A stretch of DNA of 61,703 nt from an uncultured Dorea sp. Its GTDB lineage: Bacteria > Bacillota > Clostridia > Lachnospirales > Lachnospiraceae. Where the stretch lies: contig CAJUBG010000018.1 in the NCBI GenBank assembly GCA_910584575.1, positions 1 through 61,703 of the forward strand, read 5' to 3'. Position 1 is the stretch's first letter. Every line of letters starts with the position of its first letter. This document shows positions 1 to 9,551 of this stretch, one piece after another. The position numbers were made by a program, and so were the translations under genes. Below the pieces are notes generated by a model, which searched no databases, was not told the DNA's origin, and saw only the letters and a program-made list of their open reading frames with translations.

Positions 1-62
1 ATGATGACGGGGAGTACCTTTCGGGTTACGGCGGGGGAGTATATTTGATGAGCCGATTGTAA
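1..62 (+). other. 3' end of an upstream gene (partial)
   Basis: The first bases are open in two forward frames. One reads from base 3 and stops at TAA 60-62, with a Gly/Tyr-rich end (SGYGGGVYLM); the other reads from base 1 and stops at TGA 46-48. Either could be the tail of the preceding polysaccharide gene. There is too little sequence to name a family. Confidence 0.3.
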
Positions 63-100
63 TTATTGAAAAATGATGGGCAGATAGAATGGTGGATTGA

Positions 101-574
101 ATGAACGTAAAACGATTAATGCAAAATATCGGATATAATTTGCACTTTTCTTCAAGCGGGAGGGGAAGATACGCCAGGAAGAAAAATATATTTAAAATGA
201 CCGGAAATCATGTCAGATTACCGGCTATGATTTTGCCCTTATATCCGAAGCTTGTGATTTTCCATAATAATGTTGAAGTAGCCAGCAGAGTTAGTTTTGT
301 TGTGCATGACGCGATTCATGGGGTGATTAATAATGATGGATATAGAGAAGTAAAAGTTGCGGAAAATAAAGGAAGCATAGAAGTATTTGATAATGTGTTT
401 ATTGGTTCCGGAACGATTATACTTCCTGGGGTGAAGATAGGGCCTAACGCGATTATTGGCGCAGGCAGCATTGTCAATAAGGACATACCTGAGAATAGCG
501 TGTGTGTTGGAAATCCGGCAAGAAAAGTCGGGACGTATGAGGAATATGTGAGGAAACATACAACAGCTACATAG
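101..574 (+). CDS. Hexapeptide-repeat (LbH) acyltransferase
   Basis: This is a 157-residue protein of the left-handed beta-helix acetyltransferase type (CatB/serine acetyltransferase-like). The C-terminal half carries hexapeptide turns (IGSGTIILPGVKIGPNA, then IIGAGSIVNKDIPENS) and the usual tail motif GNPARKVG. The N-terminal third is less typical and short, so this may be a minimal O- or N-acetyltransferase acting on a glycan or nucleotide-sugar intermediate. It lies 29 bp before a glycosyltransferase, inside a same-strand polysaccharide operon. The acceptor sugar cannot be read from the sequence. Confidence 0.85.
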   Translation: MNVKRLMQNIGYNLHFSSSGRGRYARKKNIFKMTGNHVRLPAMILPLYPKLVIFHNNVEVASRVSFVVHDAIHGVINNDGYREVKVAENKGSIEVFDNVFIGSGTIILPGVKIGPNAIIGAGSIVNKDIPENSVCVGNPARKVGTYEEYVRKHTTAT

Positions 575-603
575 AGATTCAATAAAAAGGATGATAATGC
601 GAT

Positions 604-1545
604 ATGGAAGTTTTGGTAATGATGAGTACCTATAATGGTGAAAAATATCTGGAAGAACAGATAGAATCTATCGCATCGCAAACAGGGGTAACAGTAAAAT
701 TATTGGTTCGAGACGATGGTTCAACCGACCGGACTCTGGAGATATTACATAACTATCAGAAAAAATATTCTTGGATTGACTTGATAGAAGAAGAAAATAT
801 CGGTGCGCCAGGAAGCTTTCGGCAATTAGTGTTGGATGTACCAAAATGTAAATATTATGCATTTTCAGACCAGGATGATATATGGCATCCTCAAAAACTG
901 GAGACAGCAATCAAACGTATCAATCAGAGTTCCAATTCACGAACGCTTTATGTTGGTAATCAAAATTGTGTGGATGCAGAAGGAAGATTTTTGAATAGAA
1001 GATTACCTGATCATTTTCTCCAAGAAAATGTGATATCTACAATTATTCAAAATGACTATTCAGGATGTACGATGGTTTTTGATGATTGTCTGTTGGAGGA
1101 AGTAAAAAAGATCTATAGAGAAATGGGTCATCATAGTTCGCTTATGCACGATATATGTTTTTTGTCTGTGGCACAATTGATAGGAAATGTCATATATGAT
1201 CCAGATGCGTATATAGATTTTCGCAGACATGGAGACAATTTTTCGGAGGCAGAACAATATATGAATATGTCTATAAGAAAAAAGGCAGAATTATTCAAGC
1301 ATAAGTGGAGGACCTTTAAAAATAGAAAAAGTACGAGAGGTAATATTTGTATTTACTGCAAAGCGTTATTAAATGTATATGCAAATAGAATGAGTAAAAA
1401 TGATTATGATAATATTCAATATTTAACTGAGTATAAAAATAATTTGCTAAATTGGATCGCATCGATTTTTAAAAATAGATTAAAGCAATATTACCGTGAA
1501 CCAAAATGGAATGTAATGTTAAAATTTTTCTTTAGAATGTATTGA
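604..1545 (+). CDS. Family 2 glycosyltransferase (rhamnosyltransferase-like)
   Basis: This is a 313-residue GT-A glycosyltransferase. The N-terminal MMSTYNGEKYLEEQIESI and the nucleotide-binding DDGSTDRT (Asp37-Asp38) are typical of GT2, and SDQDDIWHPQKL near residue 90 contains the DxD-like metal site in the form seen in RfbF/RgpB-type rhamnosyltransferases. It probably adds one sugar to the lipid-linked repeat unit at the inner face of the membrane. The donor is a guess from family likeness. The C-terminal 80 residues are basic and may contact the membrane. Confidence 0.87.
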   Translation: MEVLVMMSTYNGEKYLEEQIESIASQTGVTVKLLVRDDGSTDRTLEILHNYQKKYSWIDLIEEENIGAPGSFRQLVLDVPKCKYYAFSDQDDIWHPQKLETAIKRINQSSNSRTLYVGNQNCVDAEGRFLNRRLPDHFLQENVISTIIQNDYSGCTMVFDDCLLEEVKKIYREMGHHSSLMHDICFLSVAQLIGNVIYDPDAYIDFRRHGDNFSEAEQYMNMSIRKKAELFKHKWRTFKNRKSTRGNICIYCKALLNVYANRMSKNDYDNIQYLTEYKNNLLNWIASIFKNRLKQYYREPKWNVMLKFFFRMY

Positions 1546-1578
1546 TGAAATTGCCATTATCAGGATAGGGGAAGATGA

Positions 1579-2703
1579 ATGAAGATAGCGATACCCAGAA
1601 AACCTAATTATATTTTAATTATATTTGTGATGAATATGGTTATCTATTTGTCACAAGGAATCTATGAATCATTAACGAATAATGTATTAATGATAACATT
1701 TGTTATTCTTGTAATTTCTTTTGTAAGAAAAAAGATATTTCCAGGGAAAATGCAGATTCTATTGATGGTTATTTCTTTCTTTTATATGTATGGGACAGTT
1801 ACACAGGGGAAGAATGAATTTGGAAATATTATCCCTATCATGATTTTATTTATGATTATTACATATACAGAAAAAACTTCCTATTCAAAAAAATTTTTTC
1901 AGATTCTTAGCATTGTCGGGATAGTTGTCTTGTTTGTGAATCTTTTCCATACTCTCTATGATTCATCCTTTGTTAATGCAAATAGCGGCGCTATAATATC
2001 ATTAATGATATTTTTCTATATCAATATCAATAGCGAGATAAACGGATATGCATATAGAAATTTTATCGCCATATTTTTTGCGGGAATATGCTTATTAACC
2101 TGCATTTTAGCTGATAATCTGACGATAACAATCTGTTTATTCTTTTGGATTTTTATCACATATGTTATACCAGAAAAGTTTTGGAAATCGGTTAAGCGGG
2201 TGAAAATAGTAGTTACTGCAATGATTGCTTTCGGCACTGCATACCCTTTTATGTATATTATTTATTTTATTTGGGGGCGGCATATTCCTCAGATAAATTA
2301 TATTTTTTCTGGAAGAGAGTATATCTGGATGAATTATTTGAACAGAGCGTTAAATGAAAAAGGCGGGATTTTTTATGGGCTTGGCGCCTTACAGGAGGCA
2401 TCTATTGGTTTTGGAATGACAATGCATAACGGATATTTGGAAATGCTATTGTTTTTTGGTGTAATTATGGTCGTTTTGTTCTGGCTCTATCTGATGATTT
2501 CTATAAATAGAGATGTGATAGACCATTTGGATAGAGTACATTTACTATGTTTAACCAGTTATATCGCCATTCTTTTATTGAGTTATACAGAGTATTTTAT
2601 ACAGAACGCTTTATTTGTAGTGATAGCAAATTCATTTTGGGGATTGACCAATAATCCAAACTTATCCAAGCTATACAGTGCTTCGTCCCGTTTAGATATG
2701 TAG
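1579..2703 (+). CDS. wzy: O-antigen/capsule polymerase, Wzy-like
   Basis: This is a 374-residue, very hydrophobic protein with about ten predicted membrane segments, beginning PNYILIIFVMNMVIYL. A large loop around residues 235-275 (GREYIWMNYLNRAL, then GLGALQEA) precedes MHNGYLEMLLFFGV, the pattern of Wzy/RfaL-type polymerases in which a loop His-Asn sits before the last helices. It would link flipped repeat units at the outer membrane face. Sequence conservation in this class is poor, so the call rests on topology, the loop motif and its position between glycosyltransferases and Wzx. Confidence 0.78.
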   Translation: MKIAIPRKPNYILIIFVMNMVIYLSQGIYESLTNNVLMITFVILVISFVRKKIFPGKMQILLMVISFFYMYGTVTQGKNEFGNIIPIMILFMIITYTEKTSYSKKFFQILSIVGIVVLFVNLFHTLYDSSFVNANSGAIISLMIFFYININSEINGYAYRNFIAIFFAGICLLTCILADNLTITICLFFWIFITYVIPEKFWKSVKRVKIVVTAMIAFGTAYPFMYIIYFIWGRHIPQINYIFSGREYIWMNYLNRALNEKGGIFYGLGALQEASIGFGMTMHNGYLEMLLFFGVIMVVLFWLYLMISINRDVIDHLDRVHLLCLTSYIAILLLSYTEYFIQNALFVVIANSFWGLTNNPNLSKLYSASSRLDM

Positions 2704-2716
2704 GAGGAAAAATTTA

Positions 2717-3772
2717 ATGAAAATAACATTTTGTCTGCCTGCAAACTCTTACAGAACAATTGCCGGCGGATATAAAGTTGTATACGAATATTCTAACAGA
2801 TTGGCTGCCAGAGGACATGAAGTTTCTCTTGTGCTTAATACAGGATACGCATTTAAAAATATCATAAAAATTGAATGGGTTCGTTTACTGGTCTGCAAAT
2901 TTTGGGTTATGATTTCGCCCCGCTGGTTCAAGCTGGATAAAAAAGTGAAAAAAATAAGTGCAAATGGAATTACCAATAGGTCCGTTCCAAATGGAGATGC
3001 TGTGTTTGCGACAGCCGTTGGAACGGCTGAATTTGTCAAAAATCTGGATTCAGATAAGGGGAAAAAGTATTATCTGATTCAAGATTATGAAACATGGGAG
3101 TGTAATGAATCCTATGTTGTAAGCACTTATAAAATGGGACTTAACAATATTGTCATATCCAGATGGCTAATGAAAATTATGGAGAATATTGGAGTTAAAT
3201 CTTTCTATTTGACAAATCCGATTGACACAGGGCGCTTTTTTGTAAAGAAACCAATTCTGGACAGAGACAGCCATTCCATCGGTATTCTTTACCATAAGGA
3301 TAAACATAAGGGATTTGAATATTCATATCAGGTGATAAGGTGGCTTAAGATTGTGTATCCAGATTTAAAGGTAAAAATGTTTGGTACGCCTAAAAGACCG
3401 GAGAATATAGATAGCGGTATCGAATACATACAGAATGCTTCTGCCAAGCAATTATCTGAGCTATACAATTCAGTTCGGGTTTTTCTTTGTATGAGTGTGA
3501 AAGAGGGGTTTGGTTTAACAGGAGGAGAGGCAATGGCCTGTGGGTGCGCCCTTGTTTCGACAGCCTATGATGGAGTCTTTGATTATGCTATTGATGGAGA
3601 GAATTCGTTAATCATTCCGATAAAGGATGTTGAACTGGCAGTAAAGAGAGTTTCTCAGTTGTTCGAGGATGAAGAATTACTTCAGAAAATATCCCGTAAA
3701 GGCGCGGCTGATATGAAGAAAAGGACTTGGAGTAACGCAGTAGAAAGGCTCGAATATATCATTGGGAAATAG
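2717..3772 (+). CDS. Family 4 glycosyltransferase (GT-B)
   Basis: This is a 351-residue GT-B glycosyltransferase. The N-terminus has the acceptor-domain start ITFCLPANSYRTIAGGYKVVYEY. The C-terminal donor domain shows SVKEGFGLTGGEAMACGCALVST, the EX7E-type region of GT4 enzymes, and ends with a short helix. The motif IGILYHKDKHKGFEY introduces the second Rossmann domain. It begins 13 bp after wzy with AGGAGG just upstream, so it is translated from the same operon message. Donor and acceptor cannot be told from the sequence. Confidence 0.87.
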   Translation: MKITFCLPANSYRTIAGGYKVVYEYSNRLAARGHEVSLVLNTGYAFKNIIKIEWVRLLVCKFWVMISPRWFKLDKKVKKISANGITNRSVPNGDAVFATAVGTAEFVKNLDSDKGKKYYLIQDYETWECNESYVVSTYKMGLNNIVISRWLMKIMENIGVKSFYLTNPIDTGRFFVKKPILDRDSHSIGILYHKDKHKGFEYSYQVIRWLKIVYPDLKVKMFGTPKRPENIDSGIEYIQNASAKQLSELYNSVRVFLCMSVKEGFGLTGGEAMACGCALVSTAYDGVFDYAIDGENSLIIPIKDVELAVKRVSQLFEDEELLQKISRKGAADMKKRTWSNAVERLEYIIGK

Positions 3773-3787
3773 AGGGACTGTCATAAT

Positions 3788-4969
3788 ATGGAAAAAATAG
3801 GTTTGGTTACATTTTATCAGAATAATTATGGTTCAGTCCTGCAATGTTATGCGACTGAAAGATATTTAAAAGGACTGGGGGTTGATTGCGAATTATTATC
3901 AATTAGATATCAGAAGACAGACCTTTTATTGAGGAAATTTGAAAGGCTGGTTAGACTGGCATATAACTCTATTAGGTATAGAGGATATTATTCAAATTGG
4001 GCGAAACAGAGACGGGCGGCAGTTTGTGAGAGCCATATTATTTCTATAGAATCAAAAATCAAAATCGACAATTTTGTATCCGAGTATCTAAACAAGAAAG
4101 GCTATACTTGGAGACAGCTTTGTGATATAGGTAAGAATGATTCTTTCAAGGCTTTTATATCCGGAAGCGACCAGGTATGGAATGTAAGCCGGGAGGTGAT
4201 TCCTCTCTATTTCCTCAGATTTGCACCAAAGAACAAGCGAATAGCATTGGCTGTAAGTATAGGTGCGTCGATAATACCAGAATATAACAGAAGGAAATTT
4301 ATTTCTTATGCGTCTGGCTTTGAAAGAATATCCGTCAGAGAAGAAACAGCGGTCAAAATAATTAAAGACTGTGTAAACATTCCCGTACATCGGGACGCAG
4401 ATCCGGTTATTCTGTTGGAGGAAAAAGAATGGAGAAACTTTTATAAGGAAACAAAAAAATATGAAAGAAAATATATTCTGTTGCACTTTTTAAATCAGCC
4501 TTCAGTTAGTGCAATTAATGTAATTAAACAATTAGCCAAGAATGTCGATGTTTTGTGTATTGCCTATTTTCAGTCAGAATTTGAAAAATTAGAGAATATA
4601 AGATTTGTAGACGTATCGCCCCAGGAGTATGTTTCATTCATAGATAACGCGGAATTTGTGTGTACTGATTCCTTCCATACGACAATGTTTTCGATTATGT
4701 TACATAGTAATTTTGCTACTTTTAGCAGAGAATACCTGCACAATGAATCACAGGAAAGCCGTGTGGCGGACTTGTTAGACAGATATCATCTGAAAGAACA
4801 TTTCAATCCCGAAAGCGGAGCGATAGAGAAACTTAAGATGGACAGAAATACGGATTATATGGAGACGATAAGGAGTGAAAGGAATCATTTGAAGAAGTAT
4901 ATCGCGGAAGAAATCAATCAAAAAGTCTATATGCTATTGGAAAGGGAGGGTTCTGTAGTTGAAAGGTAA
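3788..4969 (+). CDS. Polysaccharide pyruvyl transferase family protein
   Basis: This is a 393-residue member of the CsaB/PssM/WcaK superfamily, which transfers pyruvate from phosphoenolpyruvate to form ketals on sugars. Supporting segments are the start GLVTFYQNNYGSVLQCYA, FISGSDQVWN (residues about 128-137) and the late TDSFHTTMFSIM, with the conserved His of this GT-B-like fold. A pyruvyl ketal would make the polysaccharide acidic. It overlaps the next gene by 11 bp, which suggests translational coupling to the flippase. Confidence 0.88.
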   Translation: MEKIGLVTFYQNNYGSVLQCYATERYLKGLGVDCELLSIRYQKTDLLLRKFERLVRLAYNSIRYRGYYSNWAKQRRAAVCESHIISIESKIKIDNFVSEYLNKKGYTWRQLCDIGKNDSFKAFISGSDQVWNVSREVIPLYFLRFAPKNKRIALAVSIGASIIPEYNRRKFISYASGFERISVREETAVKIIKDCVNIPVHRDADPVILLEEKEWRNFYKETKKYERKYILLHFLNQPSVSAINVIKQLAKNVDVLCIAYFQSEFEKLENIRFVDVSPQEYVSFIDNAEFVCTDSFHTTMFSIMLHSNFATFSREYLHNESQESRVADLLDRYHLKEHFNPESGAIEKLKMDRNTDYMETIRSERNHLKKYIAEEINQKVYMLLEREGSVVER

Positions 4970-6401
4970 ACGATACCTTGCAAAAAATATTGGGCTGTTG
5001 ACGATTAGTCAATTTGGGACAAAATTACTCACATTTTTTCTTGTACCACTGTATACCAACGTTCTCAGCACCCAGGAATATGGTTCATATGATTTATTTG
5101 CTACAACAACAAGCCTTTTGATTCCGATTTTTACACTTAATATTACGGAGGCGGTTCTTAGATATTCGTTAGATGATAATGAAACTATCCGAAAGAAGGT
5201 TTTTAGCGTAGGGCTGAAATATTCTTTGGTGGGAACAGTATTAATTAGCGTTACAGCCATCCTAAATCATGTGTTTAACATCTTTCAAACGATAGATAAA
5301 TATTGGTACTATCTTCCGTTACTTTTTATATTGACAATGATAAATACTTTATTTCTCTATTTTGCCCGCGGGATTAACAGGGTGAAAGAGACGGCGATTG
5401 GCGGGGGCATATGCTCTGCAGTAATGATTATACTCAATATCTTTTTTTTATTAGGGCTTAAAATAGGGATACACGGTTATTTTTGGGCGCAGATGCTTGC
5501 GATGCTTGTACAGGCAGTTTATCTGTTTATCTCATGCAAAATGTGGATATATGTCGGTTTTCCCAGGGATAAAATACTCGAAAAAGAAATGATAAAGTAT
5601 TCTGTTCCCATTATAGCTAATACGGTTTCCTGGTGGATTAATAATTCCTCAGACAGATATATCATTACATGGATTTGTGGTGTGTCGGCGAATGGGATTT
5701 ATTCTGTAGCTTATAAAATCCCCTCAATCATAAATACCTTTCAGTCTATTTTTTTCCAGGCATGGACTCTGTCGGCAGTAAAGGATTTTGATTCAGAAGA
5801 TAAAAGCGGATTGTTTACAGATACGTATAATTTGTATAATTGCGGTATGACAATCATCTGTTCGCTGCTGATCATTTTTACAAAAATACTTGCGAAAATA
5901 CTATATGCCAAAGAGTTTTATGAGGCGTGGAAATATGCCCCGTTTTTGACGATTGCCCTTGTGTTTGGCGCTATGTCTGGATTTGAAGGCGCGGTATTTT
6001 CAGCGGTTAAGGATACTAAAGCATATGCGAGGACCACGGTTGTAGGCGCAGCAGTAAATATTATTCTGAACATATTCCTTGTTTTTATGATTGGCCCGAT
6101 GGGGGCGGCGGTGGCTACGGCTTTTTCATATTTTCTGGTTTGGATTTTAAGAACAATTCAGGTCAGAAAATATATAAAGATAAATATTCATTATACACGC
6201 GATATTTTATCATACATGATTCTTATAATTCAAGCCTTTGTTTTATATCAGGTGGAAGAAAATTCAGCGCAATGTTTGTGTGGAGCAGGATTATTTTTTG
6301 TGATTACGATTTTATATTATCGTGTGCTCAAAAACATTGGCGGTAAATTGATAGATATTTTAAAGAGTAGATTAGAAAATAGGAGAATTCTAAATGAGTA
6401 A
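4959..6401 (+). CDS. wzx: Polysaccharide flippase, Wzx-like (MATE/MVF fold)
   Basis: This is a 480-residue membrane protein with about 12-14 hydrophobic segments. It opens with the typical RYLAKNIGLLTISQFGTKLL and LVPLYTNVLSTQEYG, in which the LYTN-L-tEYG motif marks Wzx/RfbX oligosaccharide flippases. It would move the lipid-linked repeat unit to the outer face for Wzy. The best start is TTG at 4959, which has a GGGAGG site just upstream and lies inside the end of the pyruvyltransferase gene. It overlaps the next gene by 8 bp. Confidence 0.88.
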   Translation: MKGKRYLAKNIGLLTISQFGTKLLTFFLVPLYTNVLSTQEYGSYDLFATTTSLLIPIFTLNITEAVLRYSLDDNETIRKKVFSVGLKYSLVGTVLISVTAILNHVFNIFQTIDKYWYYLPLLFILTMINTLFLYFARGINRVKETAIGGGICSAVMIILNIFFLLGLKIGIHGYFWAQMLAMLVQAVYLFISCKMWIYVGFPRDKILEKEMIKYSVPIIANTVSWWINNSSDRYIITWICGVSANGIYSVAYKIPSIINTFQSIFFQAWTLSAVKDFDSEDKSGLFTDTYNLYNCGMTIICSLLIIFTKILAKILYAKEFYEAWKYAPFLTIALVFGAMSGFEGAVFSAVKDTKAYARTTVVGAAVNIILNIFLVFMIGPMGAAVATAFSYFLVWILRTIQVRKYIKINIHYTRDILSYMILIIQAFVLYQVEENSAQCLCGAGLFFVITILYYRVLKNIGGKLIDILKSRLENRRILNE

Positions 6402-8154
6402 TTTTTCAGATGAAAAAAATGTATTAATGCTTATGAGCCTGATGAAAGCACATCATATCCGTAAAGTGATTGTAAGCCCTGGAACGACCAATGTTTCCCT
6501 TGTGATAAGTATGCAGCAGGATTCTTTTTTTCAACTGTATTCTGCATATGACGAGAGAAGCGCGGCGTATATGGCTTGCGGTATGGCGGCGGAAACGGGA
6601 GAACCGGTCGCTTTATCCTGTACGCAGGCAACTGCCTCCAGGAATTATTTATCCGGTTTGACGGAGGCGTATTACAGAAAACTCCCTGTATTGGCAATCA
6701 CGTCAACGCAGCATGCAGGGAGAATCGGACAGGGGTTTCAGCAGGCCATCGACCGGTCTGTGCAGCCTGCGGACACGGTGAAATTAAGTGTTCAGGTGCC
6801 TGTCATTCATTGCTCTGATGATGAGTGGCACTGTAATGTATTGATGAACCGAGCATTGCTGGAATTGAGAAGGAATGGCGGCGGACCGGTGCATATGAAT
6901 CTATTTACCACATACAGCAGGGTATTTAATAAAAAACAGCTTCCTAATGAGAGGGTAATAAAAAGAATTACATATTTTGACATGTATAAAGGGATGAAAC
7001 CGGAATTGTCTCAGCAGAAAAAAATAGTTATTTTTGTGGGAGCCCACAGAAAATGGGATTCGGATTTACAGAGAGCAGTAGATTGTTTTTGCGATAAATT
7101 TAACGCAGTTGTTTGCTGTGACCAGATTAGCAATTATAAAGGAAAATACAGGGTCAGCGTAGGGCTTGTGGGATGTCAGACGGAGTATCAGCCGCCGGTA
7201 AAGATGGCGGATATCATTCTATCTATTGGTGAGATAACAGGCGCGCCTTTGCTGATTAAGGCAAAAGAAGTATGGAGAATAGACCCTAATGGTGAAATAA
7301 TGGATACATTCAAAAAGCAAAGATATGTATTTGAAATGGAAGAAGAATATTTCTTTGTAGAATATGCCAAAGGGGCTTTGGGGGAACCGCAGAACCATAG
7401 TTACCTGAAAGAATGGCATACAGAATATGCCAAAATTACTGCCAGTATTCCGGAATTACCTTTTTCAAATGCTTGGATTGCACAGAACACGATCAAAAGG
7501 CTGCCCTCTAACAGTATTCTTCACATGGGAATCTATAATTCTTATAGAATGTGGAGTATGTTTGAGGCGCCGGAAAGTGTTTTAGGATATGCAAATACGG
7601 GTGGTTTTGGGATTGATGGAGGTCTGTCATCCCTGTTAGGCGCATCATTAACTACAGATAAAATTGTATTTGGAGTATTTGGAGATTTAGCGTTCTTTTA
7701 TGATCTTAATTCTCTTGGAAACCGTCATTATGGAACCAATGTCAGGGTTCTGTTAATCAATAATGGACTGGGAACAGAATTCAAAAATCCAGATAACAGG
7801 GGATTCCTCTTTGGGGATCAGGCGAACCCATATATTGCCGCAGAGGGGCATAATGGAGTGAAGTCGAGGAAGTTAATCAAACATTTTGTGCAGGACCTTG
7901 GATTTACCTATCTGTCGGCAGACAATAAAGAAGACTATTTAAGACAGTTAGATATTTTTTTGGATGATAAGTATTCAAGCTCGATTATTTTTGAGATATT
8001 TGTGGATACAAAAGATGAGACAGAGTCATATCGAATATTAATGCACTTATGTACGTCTTTTGAAGGCGCCGCGAAAAGCAAAGTAAAGGCAATGATTGGG
8101 GAGAGTGGATTTAGGAAGGTCAAAAAAATAATGGGGAAGGACAGTAATATATGA
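6394..8154 (+). CDS. Thiamine-diphosphate-dependent enzyme, MenD/acetolactate-synthase-like
   Basis: This is a 586-residue ThDP enzyme with the three-domain order of MenD or acetolactate synthase. The N-terminal Pyr domain has VSPGTTNVSLV and YDERSAAYMACGMA, where the Glu of YDER is the cofactor-activating residue. A central domain runs around residues 200-330. The C-terminal PP domain has GDLAFFYDLNSLGN followed by LINNGLGTEF, the ThDP/Mg motif. Its place between wzx and a sugar epimerase suggests it makes an unusual sugar or an acyl substituent rather than serving menaquinone or amino-acid synthesis. The substrate is unknown. It overlaps the next gene by 4 bp (ATGA). Confidence 0.8.
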   Translation: MSNFSDEKNVLMLMSLMKAHHIRKVIVSPGTTNVSLVISMQQDSFFQLYSAYDERSAAYMACGMAAETGEPVALSCTQATASRNYLSGLTEAYYRKLPVLAITSTQHAGRIGQGFQQAIDRSVQPADTVKLSVQVPVIHCSDDEWHCNVLMNRALLELRRNGGGPVHMNLFTTYSRVFNKKQLPNERVIKRITYFDMYKGMKPELSQQKKIVIFVGAHRKWDSDLQRAVDCFCDKFNAVVCCDQISNYKGKYRVSVGLVGCQTEYQPPVKMADIILSIGEITGAPLLIKAKEVWRIDPNGEIMDTFKKQRYVFEMEEEYFFVEYAKGALGEPQNHSYLKEWHTEYAKITASIPELPFSNAWIAQNTIKRLPSNSILHMGIYNSYRMWSMFEAPESVLGYANTGGFGIDGGLSSLLGASLTTDKIVFGVFGDLAFFYDLNSLGNRHYGTNVRVLLINNGLGTEFKNPDNRGFLFGDQANPYIAAEGHNGVKSRKLIKHFVQDLGFTYLSADNKEDYLRQLDIFLDDKYSSSIIFEIFVDTKDETESYRILMHLCTSFEGAAKSKVKAMIGESGFRKVKKIMGKDSNI

Positions 8155-9239
8155 CAGTTTTATTGCTTGGCGGCACCGGCGCTATGGGGACGGCGCTTGC
8201 AGAGATTTTAGATAAGATGAATTTTGAGATCTATGTGACTTCAAGGGCGCAGAAGGAGGATTTTGGAAATGTTCATTATATTATGGGAAATGCAATGGAT
8301 TCCTGTTTTCTTTCCAGTGTAACAGCTGATAAAAGATATGATTGTATTGTTGATTTTTTTGACTATGATACAAATACTTTTAAAAAGAATGTTGAGACGA
8401 TTTTGAAGGCGGCAGGCCAATACATTTTTTTAAGCTCAGCAAGGGTTTATGCGCCGAGCAACGGGGTTATTACAGAAAAATCGGCCCGTTTGTTGGAGGC
8501 GTGCAGCGATAAGGAATTCCTCAAAACGGATGAATATCCTATACACAAGGCAAGACAGGAGGATTTTTTGAAAGAATTGTGTGAGAAGGATATTAATTAT
8601 CATTATACTATCGTGCGTCCATATATTACCTATAATACAGAACGTCTTCAATTAGGAGTTGCTGAAAAAGAACAGTGGCTTTTCCGTGCATTAAATGGGA
8701 GGACAATCGTGTTCCCAGAGTCAATAGGGGAGTATTGGACAACGCTTTCATATGGATATGATGTTTCAAAGACGATAGCAGCGTTAATAGGAAATGCCCA
8801 TGCAATGAATGAAACATTTCATATTGCCGGCGCACCCTCTGTCAAATGGAAAGAGATTCTCAAGCGGTATGTTTGTATATTGGAAACGGTAACAGGTGAA
8901 AAACCAAAAGTATTGATATATGATGATATTGAGGATTATTCTAAAAGGACACGCAGAATAACACAGCTTAAGTATGACAGATTATCCAATCGGGTTTTCG
9001 ATAATTCAAAAGTTGAGAGCGTAATAGGCTTAAATAGTGAAATGTATAGAGAACCAGGGGGGGGGGTAGAAATATGTTTAAAGGAGTTTCTTAAGAAGCC
9101 GGTATGGCGTAGAATCAGCAGCAGGGAAGAAGCTTATTGCGATAGGCTATGTAAAGAAAGGACGCCGCTGAAGACATTTCCTGGAATAAAGGAGAAAGTT
9201 AAATATGTTATTTTTAGGTATATGCCCTATTTTCGATAA
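8151..9239 (+). CDS. NAD(P)-dependent epimerase/dehydratase (extended SDR)
   Basis: This is a 362-residue extended short-chain dehydrogenase. The N-terminus has the Rossmann loop VLLLGGTGAMGTALA (GGxGxxG). FLSSARVYAP supplies the catalytic Ser region and IVRPYITYNT the substrate-binding part. A clear YxxxK is not obvious, although YPIHKARQEDFL (Tyr-x3-Lys) around residue 127 can serve. It is the last gene of the first polysaccharide operon and overlaps the ThDP enzyme, so the two probably work on the same nucleotide-sugar. A run of G at 9058-9066 lies within the gene. Confidence 0.82.
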   Translation: MTVLLLGGTGAMGTALAEILDKMNFEIYVTSRAQKEDFGNVHYIMGNAMDSCFLSSVTADKRYDCIVDFFDYDTNTFKKNVETILKAAGQYIFLSSARVYAPSNGVITEKSARLLEACSDKEFLKTDEYPIHKARQEDFLKELCEKDINYHYTIVRPYITYNTERLQLGVAEKEQWLFRALNGRTIVFPESIGEYWTTLSYGYDVSKTIAALIGNAHAMNETFHIAGAPSVKWKEILKRYVCILETVTGEKPKVLIYDDIEDYSKRTRRITQLKYDRLSNRVFDNSKVESVIGLNSEMYREPGGGVEICLKEFLKKPVWRRISSREEAYCDRLCKERTPLKTFPGIKEKVKYVIFRYMPYFR

Positions 9240-9248
9240 ATAAAATTG

Positions 9249-9285
9249 TAAAAAGTGCCTCGGAATTCAAGGATTCCAAGGCACT
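9249..9285 (-). terminator. Rho-independent terminator of the toxin-antitoxin operon
   Basis: A long hairpin (AGTGCCT and GGAAT arms paired with ATTCC and AGGCACT, 9254-9285) reads on the minus strand into a run of five T. It begins 3 bp past the toxin stop codon. Being convergent with the polysaccharide operon, the hairpin may also slow transcription from that side, but there is no T-run on the plus strand. Confidence 0.75.
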
Positions 9286-9287
9286 GA

Positions 9288-9551
9288 TCATTTATTTCCA
9301 TAATGAGAACGGCACTGTAAGATTTCAATCCTGTTTTCATGAATTCGGTAAACTAAGCGGTTAGTATCGTCGATTCTTCGATACCAATAACCTTGCATAT
9401 TACCTTTCAGAGGTTCTGGCTTCCCAATGCCAGAATATCCATTTCTGTCAATATCCTGTAATAGTTGGTTAATCCGTTTCAATGTTTTCTTATCCTGTTT
9501 TTGCCAGTATAAATAATCATCCCATGCAAAATCATCCCATGATTTAATCAT
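9288..9551 (-). CDS. yoeB: YoeB/Txe-family mRNA interferase toxin
   Basis: This is an 87-residue toxin of the RelE superfamily, YoeB/Txe branch. It starts IKSWDDFAWDDYLYWQ, has KPEPLKGNMQGYWYRRID in the centre, and ends CRSHYGNK with the C-terminal His-Tyr pair that YoeB uses in ribosome-dependent mRNA cleavage. Length is normal for the family. Its start lies inside the 3' end of the antitoxin gene (8 bp overlap), the usual translational coupling. The partner antitoxin is RelB/DinJ-like. Confidence 0.92.
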   Translation of the reverse strand: MIKSWDDFAWDDYLYWQKQDKKTLKRINQLLQDIDRNGYSGIGKPEPLKGNMQGYWYRRIDDTNRLVYRIHENRIEILQCRSHYGNK

